Shown here one piece after another: positions 36,729-49,006 of a stretch of 64,000 bases of DNA (its first letter is position 1; the number at the start of each line of letters is the position of its first letter). The stretch spans positions 19,258 to 83,257 of the forward strand of contig QUBV01000007.1 in assembly GCA_014338185.1 (NCBI GenBank), read 5' to 3'. Under the pieces are notes generated by a model that saw only the letters and a list, made by a program, of their open reading frames with translations, was not told the DNA's origin and searched no databases. The stretch is from Lysobacterales bacterium (lineage in GTDB: Bacteria; Pseudomonadota; Gammaproteobacteria; Xanthomonadales; Rhodanobacteraceae). The translations under genes and the position numbers were made by a program.

Positions 36729-37994
36729 TCAGGAGTTGGCGCGCTGGCGCATGCCGAACACCGGCTCGAACACCCATTCAAGCAGGCTGCGACGCTCGAG
36801 CAGGATGTCCGCCTCGACGGCCATTCCCGGCAGCAGGCGCAAGGCGCTGTCACCGGCGACCAGCTGCTGGTTGGGCAGTTCGACGCGCACCCGGTACAGC
36901 GGCTCGCTGGTCGCCACCGGGCTGCCGGTCAGGCTTTCAATCTCGTCCTTGCCCAGTGCATTGCGCGCCACGTCGCGTACCTTGCCCTGCTGCATGCCGA
37001 ACTTCTGGTACGGATAGGCGGGATAGCGCAACAGCACCGTCGCGCCGACGTCGATGAAGCCGATCTCCCTGCTCGGCAACAGCAACTGCGCTTCGATCCG
37101 TGCATTGCGCGGCAGCACCGACAGCAGCGGCTGACCGGCCTTCACCGTCTGCCCCGGCGAAACCAGGATCGCGGCCACGGTGCCCTCGCGCGGGGAGCGC
37201 AGCGCGCTCGCCCGACCTTGCTCGTTGAGCGCCAGCTGCCGCGTGCTGTCGGCCAGACGCTGCTCGATGTCGCTGCGCTCGGTGGCGCTCTTGTCGGGAA
37301 ACTGTCGCAGTTGCTGCTGCAGGTCGATGCGCTCGCGCTCGGTGTCGATGCGCTGGCGCTGCAGGGCCAACAGCTGTGACCTGGCATCCACCGCCGGGCG
37401 CTCATACTGCTGATGCAGCTGCACGCGCGAGATGATGCCCCGGTCGGCGAGCGGTATCACCCGCGTGAGCATCCGCTGGGTGTCATCGACCTGCTTCTGC
37501 TGCAGGCGGATCTGCCGGTCGATCGTGGCGACCTGCTGGTGGAGCAGGTCCACGCGGGTCGCGAGGCCGTTGCGCTGCAGTTCGCTCGAGCGCTCGTGTC
37601 TTGCCAGATCGGCGCGCAGGCTGTCGCGCTGGTGGGCGATCTGCTCGCTCACCTGCGCCGAGGTGTCCTCGAATGCCGGACTGCTGTGGTCCTGGTTCAG
37701 GTCCAGCAGCAGCTGGTCGGCCGCCACGCTGTCGCCGTCCTTGACGTGCACGTTCTCGACGATGCCTGGGCCGGGGGCGAGCACCACCGAGATTCCCGCC
37801 ATGGGCACGAGGTGCCCGCTGCTGCGCGCCCTCGCGGTGTAGCCTCCGAAGGCCAGCAGCAACATGACGCAGGCGGCGAGCGTTGCCGCCAGCGTGATCC
37901 ATACCCAGCGCCCCGGCGGCGAGGCGATGATCACCTCGCCGAGGCCATGTTTCTGGCGCGAGGCCTGGACCTCGCGCCGAAATCGCTGCGTCAT
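36729..37994 (-). CDS. HlyD-family membrane fusion protein of the peptide exporter
   Basis: 421 residues from ATG 37994, which has GGAGG 5 nt upstream. One membrane helix (about 30-50, WVWITLAATLAACVMLLLAF) is followed by a lipoyl/barrel-sandwich half (GIVENVHVKDGDSVAADQLLL), a long alpha-helical coiled coil (about 110-275), the second lipoyl half (TVAAILVSPGQTVKAGQPL) and a beta-barrel. It bridges the PCAT exporter to an outer-membrane channel of the TolC type, which is not encoded nearby. First gene of the minus-strand RiPP unit, downstream of the 38091 palindrome. Confidence 0.92.
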   Translation of the reverse strand: MTQRFRREVQASRQKHGLGEVIIASPPGRWVWITLAATLAACVMLLLAFGGYTARARSSGHLVPMAGISVVLAPGPGIVENVHVKDGDSVAADQLLLDLNQDHSSPAFEDTSAQVSEQIAHQRDSLRADLARHERSSELQRNGLATRVDLLHQQVATIDRQIRLQQKQVDDTQRMLTRVIPLADRGIISRVQLHQQYERPAVDARSQLLALQRQRIDTERERIDLQQQLRQFPDKSATERSDIEQRLADSTRQLALNEQGRASALRSPREGTVAAILVSPGQTVKAGQPLLSVLPRNARIEAQLLLPSREIGFIDVGATVLLRYPAYPYQKFGMQQGKVRDVARNALGKDEIESLTGSPVATSEPLYRVRVELPNQQLVAGDSALRLLPGMAVEADILLERRSLLEWVFEPVFGMRQRANS

Positions 37995-38317
37995 CGGAAC
38001 CTCCAACGACCGTCAGGATTGCCGGCGACGACTGGACGACGTCGCGATTCCGGTGGGTACCGTCCAGCGATCATCACACCGCAGATTTTGCCGGCGCATC
38101 CACAAATTTGTGGATGCGCCGGCGATTCCCCCATGACGATTGGGCATAACCACGTACAGCCATCCAGACGGCCATGCCCGCGGTGCTTGCATAACGCTCC
38201 GACAGCGTTGCGATGGATGGCCGGACCGGGCGCGGCACCGTCGCGTCGACGGCTGCGTGCGAGCCATGACCGAGGCCTCATGCACGCGCATGGCAGCGCG
38301 CATGCGACACTCATGGC
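37995..38317. other. Intergenic region between the peptide cluster and the mutarotase
   Basis: 323 bp between divergent genes. It contains a 32-bp perfect palindrome (38091-38122), 97 bp upstream of the membrane-fusion gene. No other gene or RNA was recognised. Confidence 0.5.
38091..38122. promoter_or_regulatory. 32-bp perfect palindrome containing TCCACAAATTTGTGGA
   Basis: The left arm CCGGCGCATCCACAAA is followed by its exact reverse complement with no spacer. The central 16 bp are identical to the palindrome at 8878-8893, upstream of another export cluster. The AT-rich centre and GC-rich arms could make an operator or a cruciform. As a terminator it would lack a T-run. Confidence 0.6.
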
Positions 38318-39154
38318 ATGCACGCGCAACCGGTCCAATGGCACGGCACGCCGTGCCTGCAGCTGCAGGCGGATGGCGCCAGCGCGATGGTCGCGCTGCA
38401 TGGCGCGCAGCTGCTGTCGTGGCGCACGCCTGATGGCCGCGAGCGCCTCTTCCTGAGCGAGCGCGCGCGGTTCCACGAGGGCAGCGCCATTCGCGGTGGG
38501 ATACCGGTGATATTTCCCCAGTTCGGCGCGCGCGGGAGCTTGCGCAAGCATGGCTTCGCGCGCCTGCATGCCTGGCGCTGCGTGGGCGTGGACACGCATG
38601 CGGCGCGCTTCGAGCTGGCTGGCGTGCCAGGCGATGGGGAGTGGCCGCACGCGTTCGTGGCGCGAGTGCGGGTCGAACTCGGTGCGCAGCATCTGGGGAT
38701 CGGGTTCGAGGTGGAAAACCGTGGCGCAGAGCCGTTCACCTTCACTGCCGCATTGCACAGCTACCTGCGCGTGGACGACTGCGCCGCGGTGGTCCTGCAC
38801 GGGCTGCAGGGCCTGCGCTACGAGGACAGTGCCGCTGGCGGCACCTTGGCACTGGAACAGGCGTCGATGCTGCGCGTGGACGGCGAGCTCGACCGCGTCT
38901 ATGCCGCGGTCAGCGCGCCGGTCGAGCTGCATGAGGGCAACGCGCGCCTGCAGGTCACGCAGCACGGCTTCGGTGACGTGGTGGTGTGGAATCCGGGTGC
39001 CGCGCTGGCGGCGCGCATCGACGACCTCGCGGCGGGCGAGTACCGCCACTTCGTCTGCGTCGAGGCCGCGCAGGTCCTGCAGCCGGTGCGGCTGCCCCCA
39101 CGCGCATGCTGGCGCGCGGGCCAGGGACTGCGGGTGATGCCGCGCGCGGATTGA
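38318..39154 (+). CDS. D-hexose-6-phosphate mutarotase (aldose-1-epimerase-like, YeaD family)
   Basis: 278 residues, full length. Family features: AMVALHGAQLLSWRTPDG, the phosphate-contacting IRGGIPVIFPQFG, HGFARLHAW, LHSYLRVDD (catalytic His) and the late VVWNPG. It interconverts the alpha and beta anomers of glucose-6-phosphate in the cytoplasm. It lies about 120 bp upstream of pgk, so a small glycolytic gene group is likely. Confidence 0.9.
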   Translation: MHAQPVQWHGTPCLQLQADGASAMVALHGAQLLSWRTPDGRERLFLSERARFHEGSAIRGGIPVIFPQFGARGSLRKHGFARLHAWRCVGVDTHAARFELAGVPGDGEWPHAFVARVRVELGAQHLGIGFEVENRGAEPFTFTAALHSYLRVDDCAAVVLHGLQGLRYEDSAAGGTLALEQASMLRVDGELDRVYAAVSAPVELHEGNARLQVTQHGFGDVVVWNPGAALAARIDDLAAGEYRHFVCVEAAQVLQPVRLPPRACWRAGQGLRVMPRAD

Positions 39155-39274
39155 CGCCGCGCGTGGCGGTGCTGGCGTGCCATGCATGCACGGCCGCGCG
39201 CGCCCGGCGCACGCCATTGCGCCGCCGCCGCCGGCCCGCTGTAATGCCCGATCCTCGACCACGGAATCAATGCA

Positions 39275-40462
39275 ATGGCCATCCTCCGCATGGGTGATCT
39301 CGATCTCGCCGGCAAGCGCGTGCTGATCCGCGAGGACCTCAACGTGCCGATCGAACACGCCGCCGACGGCCATGCGCGCATCAGCTCCGAGGCGCGCATC
39401 CTCGCCGCATTGCCCACGCTGCGCCTGGCGCTCGAGCGCGGCGCGGCGGTGATGGTGATGTCGCACCTGGGTCGCCCCAAGGAGGGCGTATGGACGCAGG
39501 AGGACTCGCTGGCGCCGGTGGCGCAGCGGCTGTCGCAGCTGCTGGGGCGCGAGGTGCCGCTGCTGCGTGACTGGACCGATGGCGTGACGGTGGCGCCGGG
39601 CCAGCTCGTGCTGCTGGAGAATTGCCGCATGAACGTGGGCGAGGCCAAGGACGACCCGGTCCTCGCGCAGAAGTACGCGGCGCTGTGCGACGTGTACGTG
39701 ATGGATGCGTTCGGTACCGCGCACCGCGCGCAGGCCTCGACCCACGGCGCGATCCGCCACGCGCGCATCGCCGCGGGCGGCCCGCTGCTCATGGCCGAGC
39801 TCGATGCGCTGGGCAAGGCCATGGAGCACCCCGCGCGGCCGCTGCTGGCGATCGTGGCCGGATCCAAGGTATCGACCAAGCTCAGCCTGCTCGAAAACCT
39901 CGTCGGCAAGGTCGATCAGCTCATCGTCGGCGGCGGCATCGCCAACACCTTCATCGCCGCCTGTGGCTATCCGGTCGGCAAGTCGCTGGTCGAGCCCGAC
40001 CTGCTCGACACCGCGCGCCGGATCATCGCCGACGCCAAGGCGCGCGGCGCCGAGGTGCCGATTCCGGTCGACGTGGTGGTGGCGCCGGAGTTCGCGGCCG
40101 ATGCGCCGGCCACGGTCAAGACGGTGGGCCAGGTCGCATCCGCGGACATGATCCTCGACATCGGCCCGGCCACCGCGCAGCGCTACGCCCAGCTCATCGC
40201 GGCCGCGGGCACCGTGGTGTGGAACGGCCCGGTCGGCGTGTTCGAGTTCGACGCGTTCGGCCATGGCACGCGCACGCTCGCGCAGGCGATCGCGGACTCG
40301 CCCGCGTACTCGATCGCGGGAGGCGGTGACACGCTCGCCGCGATCGAGAAGTACGGCGTGGCCGCGCAGGTCTCCTACATCTCCACCGGCGGCGGCGCCT
40401 TCCTCGAATTCCTCGAAGGGCAGGAACTGCCCGCGGTGGCCGCGCTCAAGGCGCGCGCGTGA
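39275..40462 (+). CDS. pgk: Phosphoglycerate kinase
   Basis: 395 residues. Recognised by [12 protein letters not shown] (usual VRVDLNVP), [64 protein letters not shown], the hinge, [19 protein letters not shown] and [16 protein letters not shown]. It transfers phosphate from 1,3-bisphosphoglycerate to ADP. The TGTAAT at 39240 may be its -10 box. The stop overlaps the HAD phosphatase start by 4 bp. Confidence 0.97.
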   Translation: MAILRMGDLDLAGKRVLIREDLNVPIEHAADGHARISSEARILAALPTLRLALERGAAVMVMSHLGRPKEGVWTQEDSLAPVAQRLSQLLGREVPLLRDWTDGVTVAPGQLVLLENCRMNVGEAKDDPVLAQKYAALCDVYVMDAFGTAHRAQASTHGAIRHARIAAGGPLLMAELDALGKAMEHPARPLLAIVAGSKVSTKLSLLENLVGKVDQLIVGGGIANTFIAACGYPVGKSLVEPDLLDTARRIIADAKARGAEVPIPVDVVVAPEFAADAPATVKTVGQVASADMILDIGPATAQRYAQLIAAAGTVVWNGPVGVFEFDAFGHGTRTLAQAIADSPAYSIAGGGDTLAAIEKYGVAAQVSYISTGGGAFLEFLEGQELPAVAALKARA

Positions 40463-41097
40463 AGCTGGCGCTGTTCGACCTGGACGGCACGCTGATCGAT
40501 TCGCAGGAGGGCATCCTCGCCTCGATCGAACATGCGCTGGGCACGCTCGGCGCGCCGGTGCCGCCGCGCAGCCAGCTGCGGCAGTGGATCGGTCCGCCGC
40601 TGCGTGCGAGCTTTCCGTGCGTGCTCGGCGATGACGCCGCCGCGGTCGAGCGTGCGATCGCGCTGTACCGCGAGCGCTATGCCGAGCTGGGTTGGCGCGA
40701 GCATGTGGTGTACGCGGGCATCGCCGATGCGATCCAGACGCTCGCGGCGCGCCCGCTCCAACTCGCGGTGGTGACGAGCAAGCCTGCAGCCGATGCCGCG
40801 CGCATCATCGCCAGCCTGCCCTTCGGCGCCTGTTTCGCGCGCATCTATGCACCCACGCCCGCAAGTGCCTCGTGCGAGAAGGCGGCGATGATCGCGCAGG
40901 CGCTGGCCGATGGCGGCGCGGCGGGCGTCGACGCGGCGATGGTCGGTGACCGCAGCTTCGACATGCACGGTGCGCGCGCCAACGGCGTGCGCGCGCTCGG
41001 CGCCGGCTGGGGTTATGGCGGCCGCGAGGAACTGCTCGCCGCCGGCGCGGCCGCGATCGCCGATGCGCCGGCGCAGCTGGGCGCGCTGCTGGCCTGA
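40459..41097 (+). CDS. HAD-family phosphatase (phosphoglycolate phosphatase-like)
   Basis: 212 residues from a GTG start that overlaps the pgk stop (GTGA). HAD motif I is [12 protein letters not shown], motif [11 protein letters not shown], motif III a Lys in [11 protein letters not shown], and motif [22 protein letters not shown]. The alpha-helical cap (about 20-80) makes it type C1, like Gph. It probably removes phosphate from a small metabolite such as 2-phosphoglycolate; translational coupling to pgk supports housekeeping or repair of glycolytic side products. Confidence 0.88.
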   Translation: MKLALFDLDGTLIDSQEGILASIEHALGTLGAPVPPRSQLRQWIGPPLRASFPCVLGDDAAAVERAIALYRERYAELGWREHVVYAGIADAIQTLAARPLQLAVVTSKPAADAARIIASLPFGACFARIYAPTPASASCEKAAMIAQALADGGAAGVDAAMVGDRSFDMHGARANGVRALGAGWGYGGREELLAAGAAAIADAPAQLGALLA

Positions 41098-41128
41098 GCG
41101 CGGCGCCCGGCCGGCAGCGTCACACCGG

Positions 41129-42406
41129 TCACTGCAGCGCCTGCAGGAAGCGCTGCGTGTAGGCCAGCGGTTGCAGGCCGTCCACCGAGTGGCAGATCGG
41201 CGAGGCCGAGCCGCTGCTGCCCGCACACGCGGTGTCGCGATCCAGCGACCAGTAGTGCACGCCGGCGAGATTGTTGTTGCGTGCCCATGCCGCGAGCGTG
41301 TCGATGTCGGCGAGCGTGAAGGTCTCGCTCACCACGTCGTTGAGGCCGATCATCGGCGTGAGCTCGATCTTGTCCGGCGGCACGCCGTAGCTGTGCATGA
41401 GGTTGGCGGCTGCCTGGATCGCCGATGCGCCCATGTCGCACACGCCGCCCACCACCACGCACACGCCCGGGCCGGTCGCGCCGTAGTCCATCACCATGAG
41501 GTTGATGGTGTAGTTCTGCAGGCCCGATGCCAGCACCGCGCGCACCACCGCATCGCCGGTGGCATTGACGCCGCCGTGGCTGCCGTCGGACGCCGCGAGC
41601 GTGGCCAGCGTGAAGGAGAAGCGCAGCCCCGGGTGGCTGGCCTCGGCGCCGGCTGCCGCGCTCACCAGTGCCTGCAGCTGCGCGGGCGTCTGGCCCGATT
41701 CGATGTCGAAGTCGATGCCGCGCAGTTGCGCGCTCGCGTAGCGCGCGATGAACTGGTTGAGGCCAGCGGTCGAGGCGCAGGTGAATGCGCCGGCCGCGCC
41801 GCCGGTGGAGACCACGTAGTCGATGCCCGCGGCGGCCAGTGGCGGGATGTTGGCGTCGGCGAACGCCTGTGCGGCCACGCCACCCCAGTTCTCGCTGCCG
41901 CATTCGCCGGTGGCGAAGGCCAGCGTGACCGCGTGCAGGCCGGGCAGGTGCGCGGGCAACAAGCCGCCGCTGCCCACCAGCGGGATCGGGCTGCCGAGCA
42001 CGGCCGTGCGCATCACATTGCCGTTCCAGTCCATGTTGATCGTGACGTCCTTGTACGGGCTGAACAGGAAGCCCTCGCGCACGCCATCGAAACCATTGGC
42101 GAAGATCGGATCGACCGGATCGGGCGGGTCGCCACCGCCGTCGCCGCTGCACGCGCCCTGCGCGGTCCACGGCTGCGCCGAGCCGGGTGGGCCGCTGTGC
42201 GTGGCCGGCTCCTCGCCCTGCGTCCACCAGTTGGCGAGGTAGTTGACGTGGTCCTGGCTGGCGCGATCACCGCCCACGTACACGGTGCTTGCGGCCCATG
42301 CCGGCGCGCAGGCGGGCAGGTCCTGCGCGGGTGACGCGGCGGGGAGGAGGCAGGCGATCACGAGCGCGCACGCGCTGGCGTGGCGCATAGGGGCAACTGG
42401 CGGCAT
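41129..42406 (-). CDS. Secreted GH18 chitinase-like protein with chitin-binding module
   Basis: 425 residues from ATG 42406 (ATG 42388 also gives a good signal peptide, ending AASPA). A CBM5/12-type module comes first (WAASTVYVGGDRA, YLANWWTQGEEP). A linker with PIFANGFDG follows, then the GH18 barrel with the catalytic DxDxE in RGIDFDIESGQ, plus INLMVMDYGA and VHYWSLDRDTACAG. GH18 enzymes cut chitin with substrate assistance from the N-acetyl group. The catalytic Glu follows two Asp as required. Runs opposite to, and converges with, the HAD gene. Fits with the GH20 and NagX genes 15 kb away. Confidence 0.88.
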   Translation of the reverse strand: MPPVAPMRHASACALVIACLLPAASPAQDLPACAPAWAASTVYVGGDRASQDHVNYLANWWTQGEEPATHSGPPGSAQPWTAQGACSGDGGGDPPDPVDPIFANGFDGVREGFLFSPYKDVTINMDWNGNVMRTAVLGSPIPLVGSGGLLPAHLPGLHAVTLAFATGECGSENWGGVAAQAFADANIPPLAAAGIDYVVSTGGAAGAFTCASTAGLNQFIARYASAQLRGIDFDIESGQTPAQLQALVSAAAGAEASHPGLRFSFTLATLAASDGSHGGVNATGDAVVRAVLASGLQNYTINLMVMDYGATGPGVCVVVGGVCDMGASAIQAAANLMHSYGVPPDKIELTPMIGLNDVVSETFTLADIDTLAAWARNNNLAGVHYWSLDRDTACAGSSGSASPICHSVDGLQPLAYTQRFLQALQ

Positions 42407-42572
42407 GGCCGGAGCATCCTGGGTTGGCGGGCACCGCCATGCTCGCCGACGGCGTGCGCATTGTCGATGCGCGCATGCGCAAAGCGTGAAGCCCGACAAC
42501 AAGCCGCCGCCGCGATATGCCAATCACTCATGTCGCGGCGGCCACTGGCGCTGGCGCAGCGCCGGCGCCGGC

Positions 42573-43004
42573 TCACACGAGCTGGATCGTCACCTCGACA
42601 TTGCCGCGCGTCGCGTGCGAGTAGGGGCAGATGTCGCGATGGGCGGTGTCGACGATGCCCTGCGCCACCGCCGGGTCGAGTCCGGGCAGGTGCACGTCCA
42701 GCCGCACCGCAATGCCGAAGCCGGTCGGTTCGCGCGGTCCGATGCCCACATGCGCAGTCACGCTGGTGTCGGCCGGCAGCGTGACCTTCTGCTGGCCCGC
42801 GACCAAGCGCACCGCACCCTCGAAGCAGGCCGCGTAGCCGGCCGCGAACAGCTGTTCGGGATTGCTCGCATGGCCGCCCGGGCCGCCCATTTCCTTGGGT
42901 ACCTTGAGGTCGAAGTCGAGCACGCCATCGCTGCTCTTGACGTGGCCGGCGCGACCACCCTTGGCGGTGGAGGTCGCGGTGTAGAGGATCTTGCTCAGTT
43001 TCAT
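42573..43004 (-). CDS. ohr: Organic hydroperoxide resistance protein Ohr
   Basis: 143 residues, standard length. The two redox cysteines are Cys60 (AACFEGAVR) and Cys126 ([10 protein letters not shown]); the Arg in [11 protein letters not shown] is the conserved active-site Arg. It reduces organic peroxides with lipoyl-based thiols. The start codon overlaps the ohrR stop by 4 bp, so the pair is translated together. Confidence 0.95.
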   Translation of the reverse strand: MKLSKILYTATSTAKGGRAGHVKSSDGVLDFDLKVPKEMGGPGGHASNPEQLFAAGYAACFEGAVRLVAGQQKVTLPADTSVTAHVGIGPREPTGFGIAVRLDVHLPGLDPAVAQGIVDTAHRDICPYSHATRGNVEVTIQLV

Positions 43005-43459
43005 GCTGGGTCTCCTTGGGAGTGGCTCGCGAGCGAGCCGGTGAGTCGGGCGAGGCCGCCGCGCAGGCGCGCGAGTGCGGTCGCATCGAGGCCGCTGCGC
43101 GCGAGCAGGCAGGCCGGGATCGGCCGCGCCCGCGCATGCAACGCGCGCCCGGCGCGCGTGAGGCGCACCTCGACCTCGCGTTCGTCGCTGCGGCGACGCG
43201 TACGCGTGACCAGTCCGGCCGCTTCCATGCGCTTGAGCAGCGGCGTGAGCGTGCCCGAGTCGAGTGCGAGGCGCTGGCCGAGCTCGCGCACGCTGCGGCC
43301 GTCGTCCTGCCACAGCACCAGCAACACCAGGTACTGCGGATAGGTCAGGCCGAGCGGCTCCAGCAGCGGCCGGTATGCCGCGGTCATCGCGCGCGAGGCC
43401 GCGTACAACGCGAAACACAACTGCTCATCGAGCAGCAGCGAGGCGGGGGGAGTGGTCAC
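43001..43459 (-). CDS. ohrR: MarR-family peroxide sensor OhrR
   Basis: 152 residues from GTG 43459; no ATG is available in frame nearby. The sensing Cys is in [18 protein letters not shown] (Cys15), the standard OhrR position. A winged helix follows ([33 protein letters not shown], then [10 protein letters not shown]). It represses ohr until the Cys is oxidised by an organic peroxide. Divergent palindromes at 43485-43509 lie just upstream. Confidence 0.93.
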   Translation of the reverse strand: MTTPPASLLLDEQLCFALYAASRAMTAAYRPLLEPLGLTYPQYLVLLVLWQDDGRSVRELGQRLALDSGTLTPLLKRMEAAGLVTRTRRRSDEREVEVRLTRAGRALHARARPIPACLLARSGLDATALARLRGGLARLTGSLASHSQGDPA

Positions 43460-43484
43460 CCGGCCATTGAAGCAGCCATCGACA

Positions 43485-43509
43485 TTGCATGCAATTGAAT
43501 TGTGCACAA
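43485..43509. promoter_or_regulatory. OhrR operator, two palindromes
   Basis: TTGCATGCAA and TTGTGCACAA are each perfect 10-bp palindromes, five bases apart. Between them the sequence GCAATTGAATTGTGC resembles the known OhrR box (TACAATT-AATTGTA type). It sits 26 bp upstream of the ohrR start and would cover the promoter. Confidence 0.7.
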
Positions 43510-43744
43510 TGCAGTGTGCTGGATGGCCGGCGTTCAGGCCCGCGTCGCTCGCGCGCATCCGCCCGTGCTGGTGCCAGCCATGGACACCGCGGCGCCGGCG
43601 CGGTAGCCACGCGATGGCGGACGCGGGCGTTTGCAGTCGCAGCACGTGCCAAGCCGCGCCGGTTGGCTGCCTTCACGGCGGCGCCGCGCACGCCATGCGC
43701 TCGCGTATGATCGGGCGCTGTCGCCCCGTGCCCCGGACCCGCCT

Positions 43745-45211
43745 GTGACCGAACAACTGCGCCGCACCAAGATCATCGCCACCCTGGGCCCGGCCACCGA
43801 TGCGCCGGGCGCACTGCGCCAGCTGCTTGCCGAGGGCGTCAACGTGGTCCGCCTGAACCTGTCGCACGGCACGGCGGACGATCATCGCGCGCGTGCGGCG
43901 GCAGTGCGCGCCGCCGCCGGCGAACTGGGCGTGGAGATCGCGGTGCTGGCCGACCTGCAGGGGCCCAAGATCCGCATCGAACATTTCGCGGCCGGCGCGG
44001 TCGAGCTCGGCGCCGGCGCGCCGTTCAGCCTCGATTGCCGCGCCGACGCGCCCGCGGGCGATGCCACGCGCGTGGGCGTGTCGTACCTGGACCTGTGGCG
44101 CGACGTGAAGCCTGGCGACGTGCTGCTGCTCGACGATGGCCTGGTCTCGCTCGAGGTGGTCGCGGTAGCCGACCGGCGCGTGGACTGCGTGGTGCTGGCG
44201 GGCGGCCGGCTGTCCGACCGCAAGGGCATCAACCGCCTCGGTGGCGGCCTGACCGTGGCGGCGCTGTCGGACAAGGACCGTGCCGACATCCATCTCGCCG
44301 CCGAAATGGCGGTGGATTTCCTCGCGGTGTCCTTCGTCAAGACCGCGGCCGATGTCGAGCAGGCGCGGCGCCTGCTGCGCGAGGCCGGCGGCGCGGCCGC
44401 ACTGGTGGCCAAGATCGAGCGTGCCGAGGCGATCGACAACCTCAGCGAGATCGTCGCGGCCGCCGATGCGGTGATGGTCGCGCGCGGCGACCTCGGTGTG
44501 GAGATCGGCGATGCCGAACTGCCGGGCCTGCAAAAGAAGATCATCCGCGAGGCGCTGCGCCAGAGCGGCATCGTGATCACCGCGACGCAGATGATGCAGT
44601 CGATGGTGGAGTCGCCGATCCCGACCCGCGCCGAAGTGCTCGACGTGGCCAACGCGGTGATCGACGGCACCGACGCGGTGATGCTGTCGCAGGAAACCGC
44701 GGCGGGCAAGCATCCGGCGCTTGCGGTGGCGGCGATGCGCCGCGTCTGCCTCGGCGCCGAGCGCCAGTTCGAGCCGGTCGAGGACCTCGATCCGGGCACC
44801 CACCGCCTCGACCGCACCGACCAGGCGATCGCGCTCGCGGCGATGTTCCTGGCCGACCGCATCCACGTGCGTGCGATCGTCGCGCTGACCGAGTCGGGCG
44901 CGACCGCGCAGTGGTTGTCGCGCTTCCGTTCGACCGTGCCGATCTACGCGCTGTCGCGCAATGCCGCGGCGCGGCGTCGCATGCAGCTGTATCGCGACGT
45001 CAATCCGGTGGATTTCGATGCGCGCGGTGCCGGTCCGACCCAGGCCGTGCGCGAGGCCATCGCGCACCTGTTCGCGCTCGGCCGCCTCAGCGCTGGCGAT
45101 CGCGTGCTGGTCACCACGGGCGATCACACCGGGCGGCTGGGCGGCACCAACACGCTCAAGCTGCTGCAGGTCGGCGAGGCGGGAGCGGCGGTCGGCCTGA
45201 GCGACCTGTGA
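43745..45211 (+). CDS. pyk: Pyruvate kinase
   Basis: 488 residues from GTG 43745 (no in-frame ATG fits the family N-terminus, TEQLRRTKIIATLGPATD). Motifs: NVVRLNLSHGTADDH, VLADLQGPKIRIEHF, SDRKGINRLGGG, VAKIERAEAIDNL, VMVARGDLGVEIGD, QETAAGKHP. It makes pyruvate and ATP from phosphoenolpyruvate. A TATGAT at 43706 is a plausible -10 box. A strong hairpin follows the stop. Confidence 0.96.
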   Translation: MTEQLRRTKIIATLGPATDAPGALRQLLAEGVNVVRLNLSHGTADDHRARAAAVRAAAGELGVEIAVLADLQGPKIRIEHFAAGAVELGAGAPFSLDCRADAPAGDATRVGVSYLDLWRDVKPGDVLLLDDGLVSLEVVAVADRRVDCVVLAGGRLSDRKGINRLGGGLTVAALSDKDRADIHLAAEMAVDFLAVSFVKTAADVEQARRLLREAGGAAALVAKIERAEAIDNLSEIVAAADAVMVARGDLGVEIGDAELPGLQKKIIREALRQSGIVITATQMMQSMVESPIPTRAEVLDVANAVIDGTDAVMLSQETAAGKHPALAVAAMRRVCLGAERQFEPVEDLDPGTHRLDRTDQAIALAAMFLADRIHVRAIVALTESGATAQWLSRFRSTVPIYALSRNAAARRRMQLYRDVNPVDFDARGAGPTQAVREAIAHLFALGRLSAGDRVLVTTGDHTGRLGGTNTLKLLQVGEAGAAVGLSDL

Positions 45212-45213
45212 CG

Positions 45214-45235
45214 GCCGGGCCCGACCGGGCCCGGC
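45214..45235 (+). terminator. Hairpin after pyk
   Basis: GCCGGGCCC / GGGCCCGGC, a perfect 9-bp stem with a GACC loop, 2 nt after the pyk stop. No T-run. Confidence 0.55.
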
Positions 45236-45418
45236 GTCCAATCCGCCATGGCCGATGGCGCGACGGGAACAGCGGCGCCAGGTGCGTGTGGTGGCATCGG
45301 CTTCGTGCCGCGCCTGCGGGCGGCAATTCCGCGCCGGCGCGGCGGCCGCGCCCCGGCGCCCGGCCACGCACGTAGAATGGACCCAGCGTCGCCGTCGGCG
45401 GCGATCGAGGAGGGCGCC

Positions 45419-45859
45419 ATGAATCGTTGCTTCGTTGCCGCGCTGGCACTGGGCCTGGGTAGCGCCGCGATGGCGCAGTCGGTGGATGCGCCCAAGGTGG
45501 TCGTGCCCGACAAGCTGGCCGGCTACTGGGTGCTGCTCAACGACTCGGTCGAGGCCGACGTGCCGATCATCGCCAGGAACATCAGTTCGCCCGGCTGCGC
45601 CACGGTGTCGTTCGTGGTGGAGAAGAACGGCACCACCAGCCACGTCAAGGTGCAGCGCGTGCAGCCCGAAGGCGACCTCGTGCGCGTGGCCCAGAGCATG
45701 GGCAAGCACCTGCGCTTCGAACCGACGGTGGCCAATGCCGATCGCAGCCGCGTGTTCAGCTGGCTCATCTTTCCGTTCAACTCGCCCGCCGATGCGGCCG
45801 CGCGCAGCGCGATGATGCAGCCGTGCGTGATCGACAAGCTCGAGTGGAAGGACCGCTGA
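45419..45859 (+). CDS. Small periplasmic TonB C-terminal-like protein
   Basis: 146 residues from ATG 45419 behind GGAGGG. The signal peptide ends near AMAQS (19). The mature part has a TonB-C-like fold: GCATVSFVVEKNGTTSHVKVQRVQPEGDLVRVAQSMGKHLRFEPT. There is no membrane anchor or Pro-rich spacer, so it is not a complete TonB. Two cysteines (SPGCATV and QPCVID) may pair. Role unknown. A TAGAAT at 45373 is a possible -10 box. Confidence 0.7.
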   Translation: MNRCFVAALALGLGSAAMAQSVDAPKVVVPDKLAGYWVLLNDSVEADVPIIARNISSPGCATVSFVVEKNGTTSHVKVQRVQPEGDLVRVAQSMGKHLRFEPTVANADRSRVFSWLIFPFNSPADAAARSAMMQPCVIDKLEWKDR

Positions 45860-45912
45860 TGCCATGAACCGGGGGGCGGGGGCGTGATCATGGCGACGCG
45901 CGGGCGGTGGTG

Positions 45913-48930
<3,018 letters not shown>

Positions 48931-48950
48931 ATCCGAACCCCGGGCTGGCC

Positions 48951-48956
48951 TATAAT
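48951..48956 (+). promoter_or_regulatory. Probable -10 box of the aldolase gene
   Basis: TATAAT 51 bp upstream of the start, in the same TATAATCG context as the hppA box at 11781. Confidence 0.5.
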
Positions 48957-49006
48957 CGCCGGTTCTTCCCGGCGCCGACCAGCGCCCTGTCCCTTGTACG
49001 GAGTCC

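Noticed and set aside
38091..38122. Rho-independent terminator
   Set aside because: The palindrome has no loop and no T-run, and lies between divergent starts where no transcript should end.
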